From: Strix aluco
Taxonomy: Eukaryota > Chordata > Aves > Strigiformes > Strigidae
Assembly: GCF_031877795.1 (NCBI RefSeq)
Contig: NC_133943.1
Coordinates: forward strand, 11,339,001-11,403,000
Length of the DNA: 64,000 nucleotides
Direction of reading: 5' to 3'
Shown here: in pieces, positions 14,781-29,500 of the stretch
Position numbering within the stretch: position 1 is the first letter of the stretch
Layout: the number at the start of each line of letters is the position of its first letter
Notes under the pieces: generated by a model
The model's database searches: none
What the model was told of the DNA's origin: nothing
Seen by the model: only the letters and a program-made list of their open reading frames with translations
Made by a program: the position numbers and the translations under genes

Positions 14781-15040
14781 TGGTATCCAGTGAAAGTACA
14801 AGAGGAAACAAGCACACTGAAATCCAGGAAACTCCATTTAAACACAAGAAAAAGTTGCTTTACTGTGAGGACGGTTTGAACAATGAAACAAGTTGCCCTG
14901 AGAGGTTGTGGAGTCTCCATCTTTGGAGACATTCAACATGGCCCTGAGGAACCTGCTTTAGCCATCCTTGCTCGCGGAGGTAGAACTGGACTAGATGATC
15001 TTCAGAGGTCCCTGCCAACCTTAACAATATTGTGACTGCA
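14781..15040 (+). mobile_element. CR1 LINE fragment, 3' end
   Basis: Matches the well-known CR1 3' region in order: a tract like 'aagaaaaagttgctttactgtgagg', then 'gttgccctgagaggttgtgg', 'agtctccatctttggagaca', 'ttcaacatg...cctgctttag', 'actggactagatgatcttca' and 'gaggtccctgccaacctta', ending in a decayed terminal ATTCTGTG-like repeat. It has the sense orientation of the 3' end of the reverse-transcriptase frame and the adjacent UTR. 5'-truncated, as usual for CR1. Several substitutions from the consensus indicate an old copy. Non-autonomous and dead. Confidence 0.92.
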
Positions 15041-18000
15041 GGAGATACTCCTTCCATTCAGTGTCCCCAGGAAAGCATGCTATAACTGGAAATGCAGCAC
15101 TTGGAGCACTTGGTGGGATGACCCACTGTGTCACTACGACTTGCCCAAGTCAGCTGTCTCCATGAAAGTGTGTAAGGGTAAAGCCAAACTACAATGGGCA
15201 TCTAAACCAGAGGTTTTGCACAGACTAAATGCCTTCCCAATCAAAAGAAATGCAGAAATCCAGAAGAGCTAAATGAAGAGTTAACAACATGAGTATTTAT
15301 TTGAATATTTATATAGATTTGCTCCTTCCATGCTCGCGCATCTTTTGTGCTAGCTTGCCATGAGCTTTGGAAAGATCAGATTTTACTGGCAGAAATGCTC
15401 ATGGAAAGCACATTTGCATTTACTTTGGAAAAGCTTACATACGCATCCAGTCAAGGAGACAATAACAATATTATGTGTATTCTCTAACAGATTTCAGTTA
15501 ACTGATGTAATCTGGATATTGAGTTTTTATTATGTATTCAGTGAGCCCAGAAAGGTGAATAAAATCCCAAAGATTAACAGCTCTTAACAAATCAGTTGCT
15601 AACCTGGAATTAAAATATGCTAGAGGAAATTATGATCTGTGTACTGGTGATGAATGAGCAGAAAAGGACAAAACTGAATGGATATTCAACCAGGAATCAT
15701 TCAGTCTAAAAATGCAACCTCATTTTCCATTGTGTAGCAGTTGCATCATGTTACACACAGGCAATAATAAATCAGGACCCCACTTCCCTCCCTCTGCTAC
15801 GGATTATCTGAGATGGGACCAGGAATGGATGGGCTCCATTTTTCTTCCCTTCCCCAAGGAAATCTCAAATTGATCAAAGCATAAATGCTGCCTGAAGCAT
15901 GTGATTACATTTGACATTGATGACATTTTTTCCAAGTTCAAGAAGGTATCAGAGACCACAGTTTGGCTTCAAATTTACAAATCCCCATGAGCTGTATAGG
16001 CACAGTGTGTCTAATGGGCTTCAAAATAGAGCGCATGGTTTGCAGAGGGAGTGGGTAGGTGCAACTCTGGAAGCTGCGGACAGACATCACTTCTGAAGGT
16101 GGCACTCCTTAATATGACAAAATATAAATGGATGCATCTCACTTCTGGCACCCAGGTTTCAGCAGAATGTTGTTCTTCTGGAAGATCATGAAGTCCTCTA
16201 CCTTCCTCTAGAAGTGGGAAGGAAACAACAGTGGGCAGACCACTTCATTGGCATTCAAGAAACATGGACTCAATCCTAGCTCAACCCCCAGCTGCCTGAG
16301 CAAATTGTTTCAGCCAGCCTGTTTTTTGGTTCACCCTGTAAAACAGAGGCTGAAAGCTCTGTGCCAAAAAAGTATCATAATAGATAAACAGAATAACCGA
16401 AAATAGAGAGTAAGGCATTCAGAGGTCATGGTCCCAGGCAAGTGGACAGGAGGGGAGATATGATCTAGCGCAACACCTGAAAAGAGTCTTAAGATGGAAG
16501 GGAAACCCCTATGAAAGGCTTCAGCTTAAAGCTGAGGCAGTGGCCTTTCATCTGAATCAACAAAAAATACCTCTCTGGGAGGACAAGTACAATCTTTGGG
16601 GAAGGGACCACACATTCTCCACACTTGCCTATTACTCGAAGCAGTATGGCTTTAATCCTAGCTGCAGCAACTTCTGAAGATGCATTTACAGTACAATTCA
16701 AAGTACTAGCATTGGTCTTTTAGACATCCCCAAGGTAGTGCTATTGATACCTGATCTAGTTAGCATAGAAATATGGCTGACAGCAGTGGGAGTTTCAACT
16801 CAGGCTCAGTATGCTTGCCTGAGACTTCGCAAATATATTTGGCAACTAAGCATCTGCCAGTGCCGTTACACCACTATTGGTATGGGTACATGAGGTGGAG
16901 CAATCACACCTTCAGTTGGATGGCAGACATACTCTGCAAGACAGAATAAATGCTGGAGACCCAGTGATCAGGCAACTGTGAAAGACAAAAAGGGAGAGTG
17001 TGAGTTTGGGGAGGTCTTAGGCAAACTCTTTGGACTGGTGAATGTCTGAGTTTCACTCCAAAAATGAGATATCTTTCCTTTTATTGGAAACCATCAGTAC
17101 ATAAAATTTTATATTCTCCCCATACACACCTAATGAGAACTGAGAACTCTTGCACATTACTGTTGTTCCTGGATAACCAAAATGTCACCTTCATACCGAC
17201 TTGTGGGTTGCAGTTCCACCTCATACTCTCTAAAAGTGCAGCTGGTCCATTAAAAAAATTAAAAACCTCAATGTTTGTGACAATCACATCTACCTTAATG
17301 TCTTCCAGGTTCTTGGCTGGGATGATGCATCCCAATAACGCAGCAAAAGAAAATGCCCTCTTTCATACAAAGTAGACTTTTGTTTTCCACAAAGCTTTTC
17401 CAAGTCCTGGACACATGGTCATAGTAGATTCAACCTCTCTGACTTTACCTCTCTGTACCAGAGTTTAAAACCACGTCACCACCAACCATCTTTGGAGAAA
17501 GACTGAGGATCCAGAAAGGATTTGATCTCTAACCTACCAAGCAGGGTTACAGAAATAAAATCTGAAGTCCTAGAACTTTGTGAATTTGAATAAGTGGTGA
17601 GCTTTGGCCAAGGAAAGCAACGAAGGTGAAAGCAGGACTTCAAAACAAATATTTTCCTGCATTCCTAAAAGGCCTTTAGTTTAAAAAAAGCATTTGTAAT
17701 AAAACCTAAAACAAGTTTTAAAAACTTCAGAAGCCAAGGGCACAAACAAGTTCCAAGACAGTCAGAAGAGCTGTATCATTGCATAAATTGTGGGAAGAAA
17801 AAAACCCATTAACTTAATGACATTGGTCAGAAAGTAAAGTATGAAATCAGAGTGGGGCTTGTTTGTTTATTTGTTTTTAAAAGGGCACACACATTCTAAA
17901 GTGGTTTGGGTTTTTTTTTTGAGGGGGAGGTCCTCTCTTTTTAATGTCTGACTTCTTTTCCTCTAGCTATTTTGTGCCACTGATTATTCTGGAACAAAAA

Positions 18001-19835
18001 TCTCACCTCACTGAATTATAGCACTTTTATAAGTTATGCAACATAGGAAGTAATAGCTCAGTAATTGTCAATATTCAGCCCATCTTGTGGGAAACCAAAG
18101 AAAATTATAAAAGTGAGAGGCAATTTATGAAAAGAATGTCCGTTGCATCAGCCAGTCCATCTGTGAAGTTTTGTTCATTATGTAGATTATACCACTGACA
18201 TATGGAAGAGACATTTCACTGTTGTAGTCTAGATGAAAGAAGTTAAAAGTGTTGTATTTCTCAACTGGAAAATCGTATGGAGAGCCTCACAAGTTTACAG
18301 AGACTCCTAATATGTTTTGCCTTTGTCCTTTTGTACACCCTTCTTTTTTTCCCCTCAACATGTAGACTAATAGGAGTGATAAAACAACTCATATAAGATG
18401 TGACTCACACAGCCTTTAAGAGAACAATACAGTACTACCCTCAGACAGGGAAACAGCCCAGCTCACAACAGGCAATAACTTCAGACCTGGGGATTATTCC
18501 CACGGATGCTTAGATATCGAGCTTAATTGCAAGGTCAGGTTAGGTAAGTCTAATTTTAGACTGATTTCCTACCCACGTATCCAGGTCCAAGCCTTTGTAC
18601 TTGGAAAGTGCAAATAAAAATGGCTAGCTTTGTGTTTTGTATTTGCATGTACAGCATTGGAAAAAATCAACCCCTGGTGTTTTTGAGAAAATTCTGGCCC
18701 TGGGTGTGGCTACCCAATGCCTTCTGCATGAGATTTGTGCAGGGATATCAACCAGACAGATGCAACTCATTCAGTTCTTAGAAGAGGAACATGAACTATA
18801 AGTGCATTGCATATGATTAAGATACAGCAACTTGACCTTGTTGAAATGAAGATCAAAACCGACTAACAACTTAATGAGTGATAAAATCCAACTGCAAGCA
18901 TTAACAGCAATACTAAGAAGGTCTTGATTCTGCTTATCCAAGCCATGCTCCTGTCATGTCATGGCAGGATGACTGTTCCAGTGCATTAAGCCATCTCCCA
19001 GTTCAGGACCATGCTGGACCAGCCACTGCTGAGTCTTGTGATCATTCCCCGTGACAACTGAGGAAGGGAGTGCACAAGTACCTCAGACCTTGACATACTC
19101 CTTTTGTGTGCATCCAGCTTCCCACCTTTTGGCTGTTACTCCAGCACTAGCATTGCAGCCCACTCATTTGTGTGTGATGTGCCAGGTGCACCTGCTGATT
19201 GATTTTCTTGATGATAAATCCATCGGGAAGTCTCTCTTTGTGTATGATTGTGAAGGGAAAAGCATGCAGTTGTACTGGGGAATAGAAGATGAACAAAAAG
19301 TGAGTTTACATAAGCTCAATATACTACAAAGCAAAGCATACTAAATTACAGACAGTATTCCAAAGCCTCTCATTCCCTTAGCCATCAGATCACAGACAGC
19401 TCACTGCCATTCCCTTCGATTCCCATCCCAGCTGTTGAACCACCCACTTGCTGTCCTTATGTTCTGTGACATGCAGAGCAGATGCCAATGGTCCCACATC
19501 ATAAAAGACTTCAACCTATGCAGGGCCTGAGCCTTCCCTGCTCAGCTGTCACAGCCATAGTTCACTGTGAGACAAACTATAGATTTCTTTTCAGAAATGC
19601 TGTATTTCACCCAGTTTCTGCAAGAGCATTCATCACCCTCTCAGGAAGAAGCAACTGGGTTAAGACGACAAACACAACTTCTCTGCGCATGTGTTTACCT
19701 AACTAATGAGAAATGAAAAATGAGGAATGTCTGACTGTATGCAAAGTCAAATTCCTCCAGAGATCAAGTATGCTTAGATCTGGCCATGAGAGTAACTAAT
19801 AATATGCAAGTGTTATGAACTATTTACAGGCTTAA
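15041..19835. other. Intergenic, no gene seen
   Basis: Apart from the MIR remnant at 16226 nothing is recognised. Two reverse TGATGCAA cores at 15741 and 18143. Confidence 0.55.
16226..16385 (+). mobile_element. MIR-type SINE remnant (sense)
   Basis: Order of blocks follows MIR: 'catggactcaatcctagctc' (like tgggttcaaatcccagctc), 'gctgcctgagcaaattgttt' (like gtgtgaccttgggcaagtta) and 'accctgtaaaacagaggctg' (like tcatctgtaaaatggggata). Highly diverged but collinear. Confidence 0.6.
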
Positions 19836-19910
19836 CCCAGCTGCAGTGAAGTCAATGGTTTAACTCTCCCTGCCTTCAAAGGGAAAGGGATCTGGGCCTC
19901 AGCACATACT
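19836..19910. mobile_element. Possible archosaur palindromic MITE remnant
   Basis: 'cagtgaagtcaatggtttaa' followed by 'gggatctgggcctcagcaca' resembles the same TCAATGG / GGGCCT pairing as the copy at 20470, about 600 bases away. Tentative. Confidence 0.3.
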
Positions 19911-20469
19911 TGCAGCACAGCTCACTGCTAGGCTGGCTCACGTCCCTGCAATGAGTTTAGTAGCTGTAGCCTGTACAGGATAAATCCCCAAATTATAACT
20001 ACTTCCTGCTACAGCTAATTCTGATTATTCTATGCCTTCCCCCTCTTTAAATGCCTTTCTTTGAAATAGAGGTACTAAATTATGTAACTAGGTACACATA
20101 TACACTTCAAGATGAACAGAAGGACTGAAAATCATGAATCCTTTCTGGACCAACAGATGGAGGTTCTGTCTCAATCATATTGCTAACCAAGCAGAAGTCA
20201 TCTAAAGCACCCTGTGAGCTCCTGCTCTCTCTAGATGCTGCTGTAAAGAACAGCAAGCAAGAAATACCACTGCAGCACTGTACTCTGAGAAGACGCAATT
20301 AAAATGCCTTTGCACCTCTACTGCGTGCTTACCAGCATGAGCTCTTTCTATACGAGAACGAATTCAATTCAGCAGTCGGAAGACAGGAATGGCATCCAGA
20401 GCTCCTGAGCCTTGCCAGCCATTTGTCCCATTTGTTCAACCATCTTGCACAAGCCACTTAATCCAATTT

Positions 20470-20570
20470 TATTTTTTTCAAGCTGGTTACCTGAAATAGG
20501 GCCTGATCCAATCCCCAAAAAGGCAAATGGGAAATTTCCAGTCCACTTCAATGGTACCATGGGCTCATAG
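20470..20570. mobile_element. Possible archosaur palindromic MITE remnant
   Basis: Contains 'agggcctgatccaatcccca' and 'cagtccacttcaatggtacc', the phrasing (GGGCCTGATCC with TTCAATGG) seen in a family of short palindromic elements common in birds, crocodilians and turtles. I recall the family type, not an exact consensus, so the name is tentative. Confidence 0.35.
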
Positions 20571-23500
20571 GACTCTATGTCTATATTTAGACACTTAAAA
20601 ATAGTAGTCTGGGCTTCAGAGATTACTGAGTGCCCACAGCTGCCACTGATCTCAGAGAGGGGAAGAACAAATCTCAGTTCAAAAAGTTTCTCAGTTGCAG
20701 ACTACTGCAGGCTAGGAAGGTCTAATCAAGGGAAGTATCATTGTATTCTTGCTGTTAGAGATTTCTCCTTACACAGCTGCTATGATCCAAATCAGATGCA
20801 AGCTAGAGGACTACCTGGGATGACACAGTACAGCTCTTTCTCTGTTCCTTCCCCACAGACTCAAGTACTAAAGATTGCAAGTCATTGCAAAAATACTTCT
20901 TAAATTCTCTAATCTATGGTCACACTGTCATTGTGAAGGTTTAGAAAACTTCACACAGACAAACCAAAGCAAATTCTCAGAGAAATTAAAGAAACCCCAT
21001 TCTCCAAAGACCATCCAGTCCAGTTCTGTCCAGTTAGCCTGATACTCTGCACAATGTCCCCATTTTTACAAAGCTGCAGAAATCCACTGAACTGATACTC
21101 CACAGTAGTCAAAGCACATCCCCAGCATCAGGACCTTAGGTAGGCAGAGTTAGAGGGAAAAGTGATGGGCACATGGCTGGAATCACTCCATTGCCAACAG
21201 AACCAGCACAACAAAACAGAAATAGGCAGAGGTAAGGAAAGTTGATTTATTTGTCCTATTCTTTAAGGCAGAAATAATGCGACTCCTTTGCATGTGTCCT
21301 TTCATTTATGACATTGGGAATTTCACTATAAATCTTTTTAGTTATGGAAATATAAGTTACCTTAGCTTCTGTATGGGTTGGAATTCACCCACTGTTTGTG
21401 CCTTGAATGGGCCCTAAACATTAAAAAGAAAAAAAAAATCATCAGAGAAAGCTTGTGTTGCTTCTTACTATCTTCCTATGAAGCTTCCATTTGGGTTCAT
21501 CACAGTCTTCAAGTTCACATTCAGACTTCTTCCTCATTTCTGAAACTACTGTCCAACTTCAGCAGCAAAAGTGAATCCTGAATGTCTGGTAGCCTTCAAG
21601 AGCTACTTGTCAGAAGTTTAACTACCATGAATCTCTCCTTGAATCCTTATGCTTATATTTTCAGACATACATTTACAAGAGTGAACAGGCATCATTCTTG
21701 AAGGGGACCATGGAATTGTGATTATGGCAGGGAAAAATCACCAGTAAGATATGCAAGTGCTCACAGAGCATACAATCACAAAACTTGACACAGAATCAGA
21801 TGCACAAATAATGCTGGAATAAGTCTACAAAAACCAGGTTACAATTTACTCCTGTGTTTAGTCTCCTTCAGCTGCGTGCCTCAAGCTTAGTCAAAGGACA
21901 CTCCAGTTTCAGTACACTACGCAGAACACATATCAACTGAAACCTATTTCAAATAGGAATAGGCCGCATTTTGCAAATAATACATGAAATACAAATATGG
22001 TGTAGTAGTAATAATGATGTCAACTTGTAAAACTGTATTTGTCCTATGTACAGTGTAATTCTGTAGACACTTCTATGCATCTAGGTATGTCTCTCTTCAG
22101 GAGGACTGTGGACACAGCAAATTCTCTTTCCAACTGTGTAACATCACACATTTTACTTGTGCCATTTTGAAGACAACAAAAATCTTAGAAAGAAAATAGC
22201 AACACATTCCCTCCTGAAAGGGAATTTGGAAGTTGACAAACCTGGAAATCTGAAATTTAATAGTTTTTTCTAAACTGTCTCTGCTCTACCCTGTATCATG
22301 TCCATGGCCATTGCATATACAACAGCTAAATCACAGCAGCCCATGGGATATCACATGACTTCTGGAGAGAGCTCCAAGGGGCCGAGAAACCTAAAGCAGC
22401 TACTGCCTGGGCCTAATGGAAACTGGCAGAGCATGACAGTAGGTACCTTTGACTGACCACATTAAAAAGGCAGGAGGCAAACTGCCTCCTGACTGGGTTC
22501 ACAACATAACCGAGCCATCCCATTTTCTGCTAGTAGGGGCAAAGCCTGCAAATCTGCTCCCTGGCTTGAGAGCAGAGGATGCTGCCACAGGGAAGGGAGG
22601 GCAGGGAGGCAAATCAAACCACATGCCCATCTGGAACATGACCTCTGGGTAGTGGTGGATAGACTTCAGCAATTTCACCTTGTCTGATGTAACCCTGCCT
22701 CACAGCAGTGATGAAGGAGTGGCCTTGTGATAGGATTGGCTTTGATGGGCAAATTAGATTTCATGCCAACACAGTTCTACTGGGGCAGGGGAAAAAAAAA
22801 TAATCATGAATGAACAGTGATTGATGTTCCCTCTTTATTGTACAAGAACTTTTATTGTCAGCTGATCTGTCCTTTGGTTAAACATACCTTGGACGTTAGG
22901 CCAAGGTGAGCATCTGATTTTTTCATTCACAAATAATGACAAATTATCCTATGTATCAAGAACCTTTAGCTCTTCTTGTGCATTTCTCCCTCCCACAAAA
23001 GCCAGGCTAGGGAGAAACATACATAAACAAAATCCTGAGAAAAAATCCTAGCAGCTCTCAAGGGCAGAGTGAAAGTCTGGACTTGTAAAAATACTTGGGC
23101 AACAGTCCAAGCAAAAGGCCCGATCTTTAGAACAACTAAACAAAGGAGAACAGGATCTTGTCCCACATCAGTCTTTAGAGGACAGTGAGAATATGCAGAA
23201 CTGTGGTCCCAAAGCATTCAACATCAGAGTGTGTGAAGAATGGCCTCCTCCAAGAAATTTGGGAGTGCTGCCCAGGAACCCACTGCCAGCTTAAAGGAGA
23301 TGGAAGGAGAAAGGTAACCCAGATACAGACCCATGAATTTCAACTTATTTTTAAACCTGCTCTACAATAATTGAAAGCTGAAACACACCAAGCAGGAATG
23401 GGTGGCACTGGGGCTTGTGTCACTTGGCTGTGACTGCCTTAGTGCATTGTTTCATTCCCTCAGACAAGCTAGAAGATACTTTGTCAGCAAAAAGGCTGAG

Positions 23501-26500
23501 ATCAAGTCAGGCATAATCAGTACAACCCACCAAATCCAACCTAAACTCAACCACTTTCTAGTGAAGGGATAAAGGCATATTGTTCCACTCCACAAAAACC
23601 CCACTGGCCATGACTGACAGATGTTCTAAACTCCGAGCAGCACAACAGAGAAAAGGGTCATGCACAGCCAGGTCTGTTAAATCCTCATTTGCTGGTAACC
23701 TGTGTGCTCAAAATACTGAGCCATTCACTTCCTTAGGAGTTTATTTTTCCCTTAAGAGAATTATCTGTTTCTGTGAATTCTATTGATTTTCCATTTAAGT
23801 TCCAGATTGTGCAACTTCCCTTATACACCTCCTTTTATAAACTAGAAAGGACCAAAATTACTACCGAAAGTACAGACATCGGTTTCCTCATCTGCCCCCT
23901 GTGAGCTCTTCAGTTGTTATTGATGTCGAGCTCTTATGACTGATTTAATTGATGCTCTTTCCTAATTGTTTTTATACAACCAAATCAAGATAGATCTGTA
24001 AAATGTTCACAAGCAGATGACAGGACTGTTAGTGCTGCAGAGCCAGCTGCAGCCAAGCACTAGAGAATACTAGACAACGTCTGAACTTAACCACCACCTC
24101 GAATCTTTCTCCACTTCTTCACCTCCCCTCTAATCCCTCTGGTACTACCAATGGGTGCAGAGGTCTCAGTGGCCATTCTAAATGGCATGTCAATGCAAAG
24201 ACTCAGTTTGAAAGGATTTGGTGTTCTTGAAGCATAGGTAGCGCTCAGTTGCCCTGCACCATAAGCTCTCAGGATCCTCGCCAGTCCCAAGGTTTTTCCC
24301 ACCCACCCACCTTCAGCAGCAGGCAGTTTTCTCCCCCAGGAGAAGTATGTAGAGTGAAGCGATCCCTTGCAGTGCGTCTAACGCCTTGGGTGAAGGTCCT
24401 GGGAATGTCCTTTTCCACTGCTCTGACCTACATCCAGCCCACTGACACATTGCCTTTCCTGACAAAAGGGGGGGAAAAAAAAGAAAAAATTAAAAAAAAA
24501 AAAAAGAAGACTGGAGAACTTCTTCAGGGAAGAGTGGGTTTTGTGAGCAGAGGGTCTCCATGAGGCAAGCAGAAAGTTCCTGGGAGCCTTTTCTGTCCCA
24601 GCATTACACCACAGCACAGGACTGCAATGTCCCAAGAAGATCTAGATCTGACTCTACACTGGTGCCACTGATGTCAGAACTGGGCTGACATGTACAAATA
24701 AATACGAAGTATTTTGTTGCTATGTCACAATGGCAGCAGCCTCTTTTCCATATTTATGCCTGCAAAATGTTGCTCCACAGGATCAGAGAGGACTTCTGTG
24801 CAATCCAGGCACCAGTGACAAGCCTCCTTTAATTGCACTCAGAAATATATTTTTAGGAATAAGACCAAGAAGTCAACGCAGCTTCCTCCTTGTTAAAAAC
24901 TAAAATAAAAATGTAAAAAAGTCTGATGGACTGGGAGTGAAGAAAAATGAAAGTGTTGATCAGCTCAACAGCTGGAAAAATGACTACTGGTACAAATAAA
25001 ATCTTAAAAACCCTGTTAATATTTTAAAGACTGTGTGGCTGGAAAAAAAAGTAATTTTTTTTTGTTACTGTTAGGGATTTACAGCTGCTGGAGAATCAGG
25101 TTTCCATAAAAACCTATCTACTGTTTAATGCCATTAAAAGACTGGAAAATTAACTTCTTAAATATTTAACATTTATAGATACATACTCACTGCAAACCCA
25201 ACAAACCTATAAAGGAGATGTGATAGCTACAGTGGGGATTTTATTAATTTCAACATCAAGGGGAATGTGAGGCAGGCTGAAGGGAACAACTTGTTCTCTT
25301 TTTAAAGAGAAAACCACTCTTGTCCTTGACCTTAGATAGCCTTCTGTTCCTATCAGCTACCAACAGGGAAGAGCAGGCTACGAAATAATGTATAGGAGAC
25401 CCAGGAAACTGGGTTATTGCAGTTCTTTCAGCTCTGACTGCCCTCATAACATGAGCAAGCATGTCAGACAGGGTGCTTAAACGTGTCTCCTCGTTCTGAA
25501 TGTCCAACCTAAGGGACAAAGCAGGCCTGGTTTTCCCAGACAGCCACCTTTCTTTTCCAGCTAAAACCAAGGGAAGCTGCAGATGCTCTCAATCTCAGCT
25601 GAAGTACTTCATTCAGGTCAAGCATTTAAGAGGGGAGGTCCACGAAATCAGAGGCCACTTCTGAAAAGGACTTCTATTCCTCTGCAGGTTCACTCAGCAG
25701 CATAAAAGATTTCCAGAGCATTTGTTTTTAGAATTTTAAGTCACCTTAAGCAAAGCTAAATGTCAGTTTTAATAATTACAAAACCTCCTCTCAATTCCAG
25801 TGCCAGCAGTCAGAAAAACTGTGAAGCAAAACGGCTATTGCCAGCACAACTCATCCCTCATTTCTTCAGATCAATGCAGCAAATTTCTAACTTTACTATT
25901 AAAAACAGTTTTGGCTGCTTTCTTTAGAAATGATAAACAGCTAATCCATTTGTCTCAAAGTCAATAATAGTAAAAAAAAAATAAATCATAAACACAGCCT
26001 AGTGATGTTGAACTCACACTTTCTTCATTTCTTACAGAAATCAGAATTACCACAGACAAATAACACATTCTCTCTCAAATACCTCAACATGCAGTTGAGT
26101 GCTATCTACTACTTTTCCTGGCTAGCATTTTACTCCAGTCAGAGAATCCAAGCATAAGAGCCATCAGAAGATAACACAGGCGTTTTTTTCTGTGCCATTT
26201 GTGCATGATTTATATTGATGATGATCATGCTAAAGCAAGAAACAAGGCAGACTGACTTTCAGACACCACAAATGGTTGCAGCAATGGAGTTTATAAAAAT
26301 TACTTTTCTTCACTTTTGAACTGCGCAAATTTACTCTGGGCTCCACATCGCAAAAATGAATGAAAAAAGATGGAAGGATGATGCCAACTTCACATGGATC
26401 ATTTCCAGATTCCAGCCTCCATTTAACATTGCTTTGTCTTTGATCCTCACGTAAGTTCAAAAGTACATGTTTACATCAAGGTCATTACAGCTGACTCAAT

Positions 26501-29500
26501 AATTCGGCAAGACAAAATGTTTGAAAGAAAATAAGTGGTTAAAGTAACTATTGAGGGGTTTGTTATCAGTATACGTCATGCCATAAAGCAGAAAATGACC
26601 TTAAATATTGAAGGAAAAGACATGCATGAGAGATAAACCATAGGCAGTCAAAAGCACTGGGATTCTGGATAACAATTTACAGCAGCAAATACTCTTGAAC
26701 TATTTAACTTTTACATGGTTTCAGAGGAGGAGAAAGTCTAACTCTGCAGCAGGCAGACATTAACCCTAGAAAAAACTGTTCAAAACCAAGAGGCTCTTTC
26801 ATCATCCCTCACTTGAGGGGGTTTTTTTCCCTAGTTCTTTTCTGTGTGAATTATGAAAAGTTTGAGGCTTGCTTTTTCCACTCCCCTTCACTTGAACTTT
26901 GCAGGCTCTCTCATGGGCATAGATCTTCCAGTTTTGCTTGAAAATGAGTTAACAGGTAAAAATGGCAAATGTTCTGTAACAGCTTCCTTTCCACAGGGTT
27001 ATTACACTCCATGAGCTAGAATAGACACATGTAAATTGTCCCCACTCCCACTGAGGTTTAAGTGACCTGCACTTGAAGGCAGCATTAAACCCTAATAAGA
27101 AACACTGACTGTTTCTAACTCGTATTTGGTGACAGATCTTCTCTGTATCCCTTGTATGAAAACGACAGGGATAGCAATAGCAAGGGTAATTAAGCGTACA
27201 TTGTCCTGGAGGAGGGAAACAGGCTAACACACTCTCTGCATAAGCACTGTGGGGCTGCAGGGTGTTGATAGCTTGATACGCCATGGTCATAACATAAAGC
27301 AACCAGAGCTCTGATTGCCACAGCTCCATCATCCCTGCAGCTCGGACACCAAGGTCCTGGTAGGAAGGACCTTAGAGGCATCTTCTCTCCTTGACATCAG
27401 CTGCACAGTCTTCAGGCAAGGTGCATGATGGTAGCAGTCCTTTTGCCAGGTAACTTCAATGGAACATCACAAACAGTAACGAAGATCTGCATTTATCCAG
27501 TTTCAAAGTATTTTACAGCTCTGAAGGCTAAAGAGATCAGCTCTCTTCTGTAACAGGGGTCACCCTGTGGGACACTTGCTTCTGCAGCTATGTGGGGAAA
27601 ATGACTCTCATTTCAGTAAAATGCAGCACTGTGCTTGCATTGCACTGGCAGTCTGTGTGGTGTGACCTGTGTGCACGCATGCTTCTCTGTCATTGGAAGA
27701 AAAGAATACAAAATCCCTCTGTTTCAATTCTGATCAGATTTCCAAAAGCTGGGGAAAAGGAAAATAGGGTGCAGGTTTGAGAGCTGACAGAACAAGTCAG
27801 TGATTCATCAGAAATGACACAGGTGCCACAAGAAAGGTGTTTTCTCCAGTTGGAATGTTTTCCCAAAAACCCAGATATGTACTAGAAAAACTCTCCAGTC
27901 CTAGGTTTAACCCAGGCTTATCAACCCACCATGGTGCCATTTAACCTTCTCCCCATCCTCCAAGGCATATCCCTTCCACAGTCCCCATCTCTCCACTGGT
28001 TTTAACATTTCCCTAAAGCCAGACTTAACCCTATGCTCCATACCTGAATCTAGTCCCAAATGTCTCCCCAGTACAGTGGATGACTTGGCTCCCACTAATG
28101 CTGAGCCTCACAGCCTTGGATGAGATCCTTCCTCCTACTATAGCCCCTGATTGGACCAGCTTTAACCTCTAGAGATCCACCATGCAGATGTCCTCCCTCT
28201 TTCACCATGTAGTTGTCACTGAAAGAATGGCATTTTCATGGTGAAATTACCTCTCTGGCTTTGGAGCTTTCTAGAATTGATAAAAAGACTCATTGACTGC
28301 ATCAAGCTCCTAATGAATTCCTGTTTTGTATATCACAGTACTTAAATATAACAGGGAACCAGCAACTACAACTACCAAAACCCCTTTGTATCAAGTCTTG
28401 AAAAGCTGCTGAGAAAAGTTACACTACCTTAAAAAGGTGAAAGTTATATTACCTTAGGTCACGCTCACCTCCTATCTCAAGTAGAGTCACATTTGGCCAC
28501 CTGATTTACTGTCAACTCCCCTGCGCTGATACCTATCCATCTGTTTCATAGTCAGGTTCCAACATATATAATTGTATATAAAACAATATATTACCTCCAT
28601 CTAGTTCTATTAAACCCACTGATCAGCACACTCCATTGGACAGGGGTTTATCTCCTCAAGTGACTTTGTAGGTCAGACTCCTATGGTTCACCCCCATCTC
28701 TGCATCCAGGCAAAAGCCAGTGCTCTGACAGAGAACAGTAATTACCAGAACACACGAGATGTGCCACAAGGTAGGGGAGCAGCTTGCAAAGAGTGTGGCC
28801 ACCGTGACAGCACCTACAGAAACTCCTATTAGGTGGAGATTTAAAGTCAGCCAGGTCTTGTGTCATCTTTCACCAGTCTTCTTGGCTTTCCCTCTCTGTG
28901 AGCAAATGATGAATATGACCTTCTTTGTTTGAGTTCTTGTGATGAAGCACTGTTTGCATAAGACTCTTTTTTATTTTTTTTTTTTCCTGCGGCTTGTTGA
29001 CTTTTATAAGACATTCATAAATTTGTTCTGAGTGCCAGTGAGATGCTTAATGGTGCTAAAGGGAAGGTATTAAGGATAGTCGACTCATGTTAGAACAAGC
29101 CACTTGAAAGTAGCTATAAATATTTGTCTGGATTTCATTTTGCTAACAAACAGCTTCTTTTCTTTTTCTCCCCCATCACCCCCCTTAAAGAGTTGATTTC
29201 ATAAACAACAGACGAATTTTCACATTAATATAAAAGTGCATGTCTGGGTTTGGTTTTTTTAATAGAAACTTTCCTATTGGGGACATTCGAGTCCTTGTAT
29301 TCTGTCTGCATGAAATCGGCTCCCTTTTCAGGAAAACCTTGGCAGCTTAAGACCTCCAGGGTGAGCTCATGTTCTTTTGCGCTCCCTCAAACTCATCTCT
29401 GCTCTTTCATTGCTCTGGCAATGAGTTTAGACTAGACTTAGGGACTGCAGTGTCCTAGAATGAAGCCAGTAGCTACACATTCCTCCTCATTTTGCTCATA

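Noticed and set aside
27345..27400. Possible antisense CR1 end (ggaaggaccttagaggcatc)
   Set aside because: Only about 20 bases resemble CR1 and the flanks do not continue the consensus.
28201..28245. Inverted repeat TTCACCATG ... CATGGTGAA
   Set aside because: Nine-base arms with a 27-base loop are within chance expectation.
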